A stretch of DNA of 64,000 bases from Taudactylus pleione (taxonomy: Eukaryota > Chordata > Amphibia > Anura > Myobatrachidae). The DNA lies in assembly GCA_031769625.1 (NCBI GenBank), contig JAUIMM010000642.1:124001-188000 (forward strand), read 5' to 3'. Shown piece by piece: positions 50,692-61,535 of the stretch (within the stretch, counting starts at the first letter, position 1; every line of letters begins with the position of its first letter). Made by a program: the position numbers and the translations under genes. The notes under the pieces were generated by a model that saw only the letters and a program-made list of their open reading frames with translations, was not told where the DNA came from and did no database searches.

Positions 50692-53600
50692 CTTGTCACT
50701 CTGGGAACATTACTTTCTATTCCATATACACCTTACCGATGCGGTGGTTTCTCACAATGTGGAACCTCTGAAGAAATATATCCTCCATGGGAAGACAGCA
50801 TCTGCAGTCGGCATTCATTATTCATGTAGGGCACATCGTCCAGAAGATGCCTGTTTGTGTGGGAATATTAACAAGGTCATCAACTTACAACAGCGGTTCA
50901 ACCACACTCATTCCCCCTGTGTATTTCCTGCCCCCTGCATCTCTTAGCCACAACATCTCCCCCTGCATCGTCTCTCAGCACATCATAACCTCCCCAGACA
51001 GACACAAACTGACAAAAGCGTACACAGACACGCACACCTCTTTCACACAAATGCAGCCAGCCAAATAAATAAAACGGCTTGCGTATGCAGGCACTTTTAG
51101 CACTACAAGTGCCTGCATACCCATGGCTGAAAAAGCATGGTGAAGCTTGAAGAAATCACCCAGGACCTGCTGGGACCTGTAGTGCCACAGAAAAAAACAC
51201 ATATAAACTAGATATGTGCGCCAGACCATTTTTGCTGGATTTGGTTTTGGCTCTGATTCGTCGTACGGCCTTGGATATGGATTTGCCAAAGCGCCGTGAC
51301 TGGTTATGGATTTGAATTTAGATTTGGATTTTTTTACAAAAATTGACCACGAAAGCTAAAATCACATAATTTGGGCATTTTTTTGTTCCCAGAGTATTAT
51401 TAACCTCAATAACATTCATTTCCAGTCATTTACAGTCAATTTAGACCACCTCACAGCTCACAATATTATTTTCACCATGATTGGCCAAAGGCTGCAGTGA
51501 GCTGGCAGGTTACTAAGCGACAGAGTGGCGGCACAGACACCGCAGTTTAAAGCACATCTATGAAACATTGCCACTGACTACTGAGTCACAGTACTTGTGT
51601 ATTACGGACACACAGAGGGCTAAGGCCCAATGAGTCACGGTGCATGTAAACACAGTGGGCTATGGCCCAAGGAATCACAGAACTTGTATACACAGTGGGG
51701 TACAAGGAGTCAAGGTGCTTGTATACACAGTGGGGTACAGCACAAAAAAAAAAAGTGTTTTTTTTTACTTTTTAAACTTTTAAATCTCTTCAATTTTTTT
51801 TTTACTTTTAAACTTTGTTTTTTTTGCACACACAGCCACTTGTGAGTCTGGACACAGCCCCTTTAATCAGCAGTATATAGCGCAGCATACATCAGCGAGC
51901 AGTGTGCCCCCTTACACAGTCACTTTGCCAGCACAGCCAACTCTAAATGACCCCCAGAGTGTACGTATATTTAGCACAGTGGGCCTATTCTGTTTAGTGG
52001 CCAAGCATAACAGGGATATATTGCAAAAGTTACATTAGGCTAAATTTAATATTTATCAATCCTAAAAGTCTACTGTATAATGGGCAAAATCGGTCCTCCA
52101 CTGTATATTCATCATTGCCAATTCTATTCTATACTGGGAAAAGAGACTATTGGGGAGATTCAAAAAGAAGCACGTTTCCATCAGAATATTGCACGCTGAT
52201 GTAATGCTGGTCATCCTGCAGGAAAACCTCGCTCGGCTTTGCTCACACCTATAGAGGTGCAGAAATAACTAGCCTTGGCCTAGCTATTAATGTCATTTCA
52301 ATTTATAAACATCCTAGCAGTATTTTCATATTAATTGTGTTTTTTATTTTCATTTAATCCCTTGCTTGTTTTCTACCCAAGTAGCAGTCTTGAAAAATAA
52401 AAATTGGACAGAAGCAGCAGGTTAATGAAATGAGAAAGAGCTGATAGGAACTGATTGATTAAATGAGTGGATGCAGTAAAAGAGAACTTTGGCGAATAAG
52501 GAGAAGGCAAAGGGACAGATGTGTAATAATAATAATAAATGGCAGGTGTATCATGGGAAGCAGAGGTGATGGAGAATATAAAAATATCACACATCAGTAG
52601 AGATTATTTTGTGCACTTCTCCTTTAAGGAATGTAGAACACGAGTGAGGTCATGCTGTGATGTCATAATGGTAACTCTTTGCTGTTGCTCACTCTTAACC
52701 GCCCAGGACACTGACATAGCATTATCATTGCTGGCATTAACATACTCCAAATACATCTCTTGCACCCAGCCCACTGAGGGAAAAATATCCTCTTGAGGTA
52801 AGTATCTCATCAAAGACAAGGGCGTTTCACTTGGATGTGCCTGCAGACTTGGAGCTTGACTACCCTAAAATATGACCTTGAGCTTGTTTATTTCTATAAT
52901 TGGAGGTTCTAGCAGCACAGCACATCTATCGCAATGTAGTAGCCATTCGGGTAAACTCGGTGCTTCTCAAAAGGGGATGACCATCCTCTTCAGAAAATTG
53001 CGCAGCTTTGTGAGGAATGTAAATTGGGTAATGTCAGGAGATGTGGACAGGAACTATATTAATGATGTCAGCCAATGTTATTTATTAATATGGTAAACTG
53101 TATACTGTATTTTAGTGTCAAATGTTCATACAGTATTTTAAATAAGTTTGGAAATATAACTCTGCATAGCCTCCTAGAGCCCAGAGGGACGGGCAATCCT
53201 CCTTCAAGCCATGGGTCCCCAGAGGTTTCCTCCACAGGGGTTTTTTCCTCTCCTGAGTGCTGAAGGATGATTCTTTGTGAGTCACGAGGCTTCCACCATC
53301 TTGGTCCTCTTATAGGACAACCTTGTAAGAGCCTCCGGCTAATCTTGGGCACTAATTTATTTACAATGCAGAGTAGAAATAAAGTGTTATTTTCCTTGTG
53401 CTAAAAATTCTTAATAAATATATTTTCAAATTGATTTTACTTGATGTGGTCTTTCCTTTTTTTCATAATGGAGTCTCTTAGAAGGTTAAGAGGCTGTGAG
53501 GTCTACTATCCTGTTAATAGAATTGAGATTTGATAATCTTCGCACTACATAATAGTTTAAGGTTATGACCTAATGGCAATGTGTAGGACATGGCGGTGGT

Positions 53601-54302
53601 ACATGATGTCATTGGGGAAGTGGTCAAGTCTAGAAAGGACACAAAAAATAAAAGAGATCAGGTGAAAAAGAAATAATCTAAAATGTTTTCTAATATGCAG
53701 TATATACTCTTCTGTGCTGGACAAAATGAAGCAAACGACATATGGAAGGTTACAGTCCCTTTAAGTAGCAAATATTTAAGATGGTTTTCAAGGCATTTCT
53801 TAAAGAGGTCGGATACCCTGTCCAATTGCATTATTTAATGCAATCATCCTGCAGACTTGGAAGCGGTGGGGTGCACTTGCAGAACAGGTAGCCATTCTGA
53901 ATGGATGAAAAATGGCATCATTGGCTCACAATAACTTACGAGATGCCTAATTGTGTCTGCCAAGACCCAGGCAATTGCTCAATGTCATGATCCTGTGCTG
54001 TTGACACCATAAGAAGAAAACCCAAAGCATGGGGTCCTCCTGTCACCTAGTCCAAGCATATTCTGCAGGGGATGTGTGCCTCTTCCCTAGGAAAAAAAAC
54101 AGCCAGAGGCATCACTAGGGTCTTGGGAGCCTAGGGCAAGTTGAGAAGAACTGCGTGCCCCCCCCCCCCTACCCCCCCATAGACACATAGAGAAAAGTAT
54201 TTATGCGCGCCTCTGTCGCGCAGCAAAAAATGGGTGTGGTCACATACCGAAGGGGCGTGGCCACTAAAAATGGGGCGTGCCAACATGACACGCCACCCAT
54301 TT
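50692..54302 (+). repeat. Macrosatellite unit 15 (type D end)
   Basis: 3611 bp, the shortest complete copy. It has the 5-bp minisatellite deletion shared with unit 13, a private 9-bp deletion near 52025, a private CCT insertion near 53200, and six substitutions clustered at 51265-51350. The CRE is mutated to TGATGTCA (53063-53070). 'TTCTTAATAAAT' and 'TAGGACATGG' start here and continue in units 16 and 17. TAAAAAT lies at 54265. Confidence 0.97.
51265..51350 (+). other. Substitution cluster in unit 15
   Basis: Compared with other units, six bases differ within 86 bp (51265, 51277, 51296, 51306, 51348 and 51350), mostly transversions. The rest of the unit is far closer to consensus. This suggests conversion from a diverged copy outside the window, or local sequencing error. 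Confidence 0.7.
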
Positions 54303-57300
54303 CTCGTCACTCTGGGAACATTACTTTCTATTCCATATACACCTTACCGATGCGGTGGTTTCTCACAATGTGGAACCTCTGAAGAAATATATCCTCCATG
54401 GGAAGACAGTGTCTGCAGTCGGCATTCATTATTCATGTAGGGCACATCGTCCAGAAGATGCCTGTTTGTGTGGGAATATTAACAAGGTCATCAACTTACA
54501 ACAGCGGTTCAACCACACTCATTCCCCCTGTGTATTTCCTGCCCCCTGCATCTCTTAGCCGCAACATCTCTCCCTGCATCGTCTCTCAGCACATCATAAC
54601 CTCCCCAGACAGACACAAACTGACAAAAGCGTACAAAGACACGCACACCTCTTTCACACAAATGCAGCCAGCCAAATAAATAAAACGGCTTGCGTATGCA
54701 GGCACTTTTAGCACTACAAGTGCCTGCATACCCATGGCTGAAAAAGCATGGTGAAGCTTGAAGAAATCACCCAGGACCTGCTGGGACCTGTAGTGCCACA
54801 GAAAAAAACACATATAAACTAGATATGTGCGCCAGACCATTTTTGCTGGATTTGGTTTTGGCTCTGATTCGTCGTCCAGCCTTGGATTTGGATTTGCCAA
54901 AGCGCCATGACTGGTTTTGGATTTGAATTTAGATTTGGATTTTTTTACAAAAATTGACAAAGAAAGCTAAAATCACATAATTTGGGCATTTTTTTGTTCC
55001 CAGAGTATTATTAACCTCAATAACATTCATTTCCAGTCATTTACTGTCAATTTAGACCACCTCACAGCTCACAATATTATTTTCACCATGATTGGCCAAA
55101 GGCTGCAGTGAGCTGGCAGGTTACTAAGCGACAGAGTGGCGGCACAGACACCGCAGTTTAAAGCACATCTATGAAACATTGCCACTGACTACTGAGTCAC
55201 AGTACTTGTGTGTTACGGACACTCAGAGGGCTAAGGCCCAATGAGTCACGGTGCATGTAAACACAGTGGGCTATGGCCCAAGGAATCACAGTACTTGTAT
55301 ACACAGTGGGGTACAGCCCAAGGAGTCAAGGTGCTTGTATACACAGTGGGGTACAGCACAAAAAAAAAAGTGTTTTTTTTTACTTTTTAAACTTTTAAAT
55401 CTCTTCAATTTTTTTTTTACTTTTAAACTTTGTTTTTTTTGCACACACAGCCACTTGTGAGTCTGGACACAGCCCCTTTAATCAGCAGTATATAGCGCAG
55501 CATACATCAGCGAGCAGTGTGCCCCCTTACACAGTCACTTTGCCAGCACAGCCAACTCTAAATGACCCCCAGAGTGTACGTATATTTAGCACAGTGGGCC
55601 TATTCTGTATAGTGGCCAAGCATAACAGGGATATATTGCATACTGATCAAAAGTTACATTAGGCTAAATTGAATATTTATCAATCCTAAAAGTCTACTGT
55701 ATAATGGGCAAAATCGGTCCTCCACTGTATATTCATCATTGCCAATTCTATTCTATACTGGGAACAGAGACTATTGGGGAGATTCAAAAAGAAGCACGTT
55801 TCCATCAGAATATTGCACGCTGATGTAATGCTGGTCATCCTGCAGGAAAACCTCGCTCGGCTTTGCTCACACCTATAGAGGTGCAGAAATAACTAGCCTT
55901 GGCCTAGCTATTAATGTCATTTCAATTTATAAACATCCTAGCAGTATTTTCATATTAATTGTGTTTTTTATTTTCATTTAATCCCTTGCTTGTTTTCTAC
56001 CCAAGTAGCAGTCTTGAAAAATAAAAATTGGACAGAAGCAGCAGGTTAATGAAATGAGAAAGAGCTGATAGGAACTGATTGATTAAATGAGTGGATGCAG
56101 TAAAAGAGAACTTTGGCGAATAAGGAGAAGGCAAAGGGACAGATGTGTAATAATAATAATAAATGGCAGGTGTATCATGGGAAGCAGAGGTGATGGAGAA
56201 TATAAAAATATCACACATCAGTAGAGATTATTTTGTGCACTTCTCCTTTAAGGAATGTAGAACACGAGTGAGGTCATGCTGTGATGTCATAATGGTAACT
56301 CTTTGCTGTTGCTCACTCTTAACCGCCCAGGACACTGACATAGCATTATAATTGCTGGCATTAACATACTCCAAATACATCTCTTGCACCCAGCCCACTG
56401 AGGGAAAAATATCCTCTTGAGGTAAGTATCTCATCAAAGACAAGGGCGTTTCACTTGGATGTGCCTGCAGACTTGGAGCTTGACTACCCTAAAATATGAC
56501 CTTGAGCTTGTTTATTTCTATAATTGTAGGTTCTAGCAGCACAGCACATCTATCGCAATGTAGTAGCCATTCGGGTAAACTCGGTGCTTCTCAAAAGGGG
56601 ATGACCATCCTCTTCAGAAAATTGCGCAGCTTTGTGAGGAATGTAAATTGGGTAATGTCAGGAGATGTGGACAGGAACTATATTAATGACGTCAGCCAAT
56701 GTTATTTATTAATGTGGTAAACTGTATACTGTATTTTAGTGTCAAATGTTCATACAGTATTTTAAATATGTTTGGAAATATAACTCTGCATAGCCTCCTA
56801 GTGCCCAGAGGGACGGGCAATCCTTCAAGCCATGGGTCCCCAGAGGTTTCCTCCACAGGGGGTTTTTCCTCTCCTGAGTGCTGAAGGATGATTCTTTGTG
56901 AGTCACGAGGCTTCCACCATCTTGGTCCTCTTATAGGACAACCTTGTAAGAGCCTCCGGCTAATCTTGGGCACTAATTTATTTACAATGCAGAGTAGAAA
57001 TAAAGTGTTATTTTCCTTGTGCTAAAAATTCTTAATAAATATATTTTCAAATTGATTTTACTTGATGTGGTCTTTCCTTTTTTTCATAATGGAGTCTCTT
57101 AGAAGGTTAAGAGGCTGTGAGGTCTACTATCCTGTTAATAGAATTGAGATTTGATAATCTTCGCACTACATAATAGTTTAAGGTTATGACCTAATGGCAA
57201 TGTGTAGGACATGGCGGTGGTACATGATGTCATTGGGGAAGTGGTCAAGTCTAGAAAGGACACAAAAAATAAAAGAGATCAGGTGAAACAGAAATAATCT

Positions 57301-57917
57301 AAAATGTTTTCTAATATGCAGTATATACTCTTCTGTGCTGGACAAAATGAAGCAAACGACATATGGAAGGTTACAGTCCCTTTAAGTAGCAAATATTTAA
57401 GATGGTTTTCAAGGCATTTCTTAAAGAGGTCGGATACCCTGTCCAATTGCATTATTTAATGCAATCATCCTGCAGACTTGGAAGCGGTGGGATGCACTTG
57501 CAGAACAGGTAGCCATTCTGAATGGATGAAAAATGGCATCATTGGCTCACAATAACTTACGAGATGCCTAATTGTGTCTGCCAAGACCCAGGCAATTGCT
57601 CAATGTCATGATCCTGTGCTGTTGACACCATAAGAAGAAAACCCAAAGCATGGGGTCCTCCTGTCACCTAGTCCAAGCATATTCTGCAGGGGATGTGTGC
57701 CTCTTCCCTAGGAAAAAAACAGCCAGAGGCATCACTAGGGTCTTGGGAGCCTAGAGCAAGTTGAGAAGAACTGCGTGCCCCCCCCCGACCCCCCCATAGA
57801 CACATAGAGAAAAGTATTTATGCGCGCCTGTCGCGCAGCAAAAAATGGGTGTGGTCACATACCGAAGGGGCGTGGCCACTAAAAATGGGGTGTGCCAACA
57901 TGACACGCCACCCATTT
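54303..57917 (+). repeat. Macrosatellite unit 16 (type D end)
   Basis: 3615 bp. Shortest pure C-tract of the window (C9). The palindrome region is shortened by 2 bp to 'GCGCGCCTGTCGCGC'. Several private CpG transitions are present (ACAGTGTC near 54410, GTCCAGCC near 54876, GGGGTGTGCC near 57888). 'AAATATGTTTGG' is shared with unit 13. TAAAAAT lies at 57880. Confidence 0.97.
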
Positions 57918-60900
57918 CTCGTCACTCTGGGAACATTACTTTCTATTCCATATACACCTTACCGATGCGGTGGTTTCTCACAATGTGGAACCTCTGAAGA
58001 AATATATCCTCCATGGGAAGACAGCGTCTGCAGTCAGCATTCATTATTCATGTAGGGCACATCGTCCAGAAGATGCCTGTTTGTGTGGGAATATTAACAA
58101 GGTCATCAACTTACAACAGCGGTTCAACCACACTCATTCCCCCTGTGTATTTCCTGCCCCCTGCATCTCTTAGCCGCAACATCTCCCCCTGCATCGTCTC
58201 TCAGCACATCATAACCTCCCCAGACAGACACAAACTGACAAAAGCGTACACAGACACGCACACCTCTTTCACACAAATGCAGCCAGCCAAATAAATAAAA
58301 CGGCTTGCGTATGCAGGCACTTTTAGCACTACAAGTGCCTGCATACCCATGGCTGAAAAAGCATGGTGAAGCTTGAAGAAATCACCCAGGACCTGCTGGG
58401 ACCTGTAGTGCCACAGAAAAAAACACATATAAACTAGATATGTGCGCCAGACCATTTTTGCTGGATTTGGTTTTGGCTCTGATTCGTCGTCCGGCCTTGG
58501 ATTTGGATTTGCCAAAGCGCCATGACTGTTTTGGATTTGAATTTAGATTTGGATTTTTTTACAAAAATTGACAAAGAAAGCTAAAATCACATAATTTGGG
58601 CATTTTTTTGTTCCCAGAGTATTATTAACCTCAATAACATTCATTTCCAGTCATTTACAGTCAATTTAGACCACCTCACAGCTCACAATATTATTTTCAC
58701 CATGATTGGCCAAAGGCTGCAGTGAGCTGGCAGGTTACTAAGCGACAGAGCGGCGGCACAGACACTGCAGTTTAAAGCACATCTATGAAACATTGCCACT
58801 GACTACTGAGTCACAGTACTTGTGTGTTACGGACACACAGAGGGCTAAGGCCCAATGAGTCACGGTGCATGTAAACACAGTGGGCTATGGCCCAAGGAAA
58901 CACAGTACTTGTATACACAGTGGGGTACAGCCCAAGGAGTCAAGGTGCTTGTATACACAGTGGGGTACAGCACAAAAAAAAAGTGTTTTTTTTTACTTTT
59001 TAAACTTTTAAATCTCTTCAATTTTTTTTTTACTTTTAAACTTTGTTTTTTTTGCACACACAGCCACTTGTGAGTCTGGACACAGCCCCTTTAATCAGCA
59101 GTATATAGCGCAGCATACATCAGCGAGCAGTGTGCCCCCTTACAGAGTCACTTTGCCAGCACAGCCAACTCTAAATGACCCCCAGAGTGTACGTATATTT
59201 AGCACAGTGGGCCTATTCTGTATAGTGGCCAAGCATAACAGGGATATATTGCATACTGATCAAAAGTTACATTAGGCTAAATTGAATATTTATCAATCCT
59301 AAAAGTCTACTGTATAATGGGCAAAATCGGTCCTCCACTGTATATTCATCATTGCCAATTCTATTCTATACTGGGAACAGAGACTATTGGGGAGATTCAA
59401 AAAGAAGCACGTTTCCATCAGAATATTGCACGCTGATGTAATGCTGGTCATCCTGCAGGAAAACCTCGCTCGGCTTTGCTCACACCTATAGAGGTGCAGA
59501 AATAACTAGCCTTGGCCTAGCTATTAATGTCATTTCAATTTATAAACAACCTAGCAGTATTTTCATATTAATTGTGTTTTTTATTTTCATTTAATCCCTT
59601 GCTTGTTTTCTACCCAAGTAGCAGTCTTGAAAAATAAAAATTGGACAGAAGCAGCAGGTTAATGAAATGAGAAAGAGCTGATAGGAACTGATTGATTAAA
59701 TGAGTGGATGCAGTAAAAGAGAACTTTGGCGAATAAGGAGAAGGCAAAGGGACAGATGTGTAATAATAATAATAAATGGCAGGTGTATCATGGGAAGCAG
59801 AGGTGATGGAGAATATAAAAATATCACACATCAGTAGAGATTATTTTGTGCACTTCTCCTTTAAGGAATGTAGAACACGAGTGAGGTCATGCTGTGATGT
59901 CATAATGGTAACTCTTTGCTGTTGCTCACTCTTAACCGCCCAGGACACTGACATAGCATTATCATTGCTGGCATTAACATACTCCAAATACATCTCTTGC
60001 ACCCAGCCCACTGAGGGAAAAATATCCTCTTGAGGTAAGTATCTCATCAAAGACAAGGGCGTTTCACTTGGATGTGCCTGCAGACTTGGAGCTTGACTAC
60101 CCTAAAATATGACCTTGAGCTTGTTTATTTCTATAATTGGAGGTTCTAGCAGCACAGCACATCTATCGCAATGTAGTAGCCATTCGGGTAAACTCGGTGC
60201 TTCTCAAAAGGGGATGACCATCCTCTTCAGAAAATTGCGCAGCTTTGTGAGGAATGTAAATTGGGTAATGTCAGGAGATGTGGACAGGAACTATATTAAT
60301 GACGTCAGCCAATGTTATTTATTAATGTGGTAAACTGTATACTGTATTTTAGTGTCAAATGTTCATACAGTATTTTAAATAAGTTTGGAAATATAACTCT
60401 GCATAGCCTCCTAGTGCCCAGAGGGACGGGCAATCCTTCAAGCCATGGGTCCCCAGAGGTTTCCTCCACAGGGGGTTTTTCCTCTCCTGAGTGCTGAAGG
60501 ATGATTCTTTGTGAGTCACGAGGCTTCTACCATCTTGGTCCTCTTATAGGACAACCTTGTAAGAGCCTCCGGCTAATCTTGGGCACTAATTTATTTACAA
60601 TGCAGAGTAGAAATAAAGTGTTATTTTCCTTGTGCTAAAAATTCTTAATAAATATATTTTCAAATTGATTTTACTTGATGTGGTCTTTCCTTTTTTTCAT
60701 AATGGAGTCTCTTAGAAGGTTAAGAGGCTGTGAGGTCTACTATCCTGTTAATAGAATTGAGATTTGATAATCTTCGCACTACATAATAGTTTAAGGTTAT
60801 GACCTAATGGCAATGTGTAGGACATGGCGGTGGTACATGATGTCATTGGGGAAGTGGTCAAGTCTAGAAAGGACACAAAAAATAAAAGAGATCAGGTGAA

Positions 60901-61535
60901 ACAGAAATAATCTAAAATGTTTTCTAATATGCAGTATATACTCTTCTGTGCTGGACAAAATGAAGCAAACGACATATGGAAGGTTACAGTCCCTTTAAGT
61001 AGCAAATATTTAAGATGGTTTTCAAGGCATTTCTTAAAGAGGTCGGATACCCTGTCCAATTGCATTATTTAATGCAATCATCCTGCAGACTTGGAAGCGG
61101 TGGGGTGCACTTGCAGAACAGGTAGCCATTCTGAATGGATGAAAAATGGCATCATTGGCTCACAATAACTTACGAGATGCCTAATTGTGTCTGCCAAGAC
61201 CCAGGCAATTGCTCAATGTCATGATCCTGTGCTGTTGACACCATAAGAAGAAAACCCAAAGCATGGGGTCCTCCTGTCACCTAGTCCAAGCATATTCTGC
61301 AGGGGATGTGTGCCTCTTCCCTAGGAAAAAAAACTGCCAGAGGCATCACTAGGGTCTTGGGAGCCTAGAGCAAGTTGAGAAGAACTGCGTGCCCCCCCCC
61401 CCGACCCCCCCATAGACACATAGAGAAAAGTATTTATGTGCGCCTCTGTCGCGCAGCAAAAAATGGGTGTGGTCACATACCGAAGGGGCATGGCCACTAA
61501 AAATGGGGCGTGCCAACATGACACGCCACCCATTT
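57918..61535 (+). repeat. Macrosatellite unit 17 (type D end)
   Basis: 3618 bp. A 1-bp deletion near 58528 ('GACTGTTTTGG') shifts the longest minus-strand open frame, direct evidence that the frame is not maintained. The middle reverts to 'CAACCTAGC' while flanking markers remain D-like. Private variants include 'GAGCGGCGG' near 58750, 'TTACAGAGTC' near 59143 and 'CTTCTACC' near 60526. TAAAAAT lies at 61498. Confidence 0.97.
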
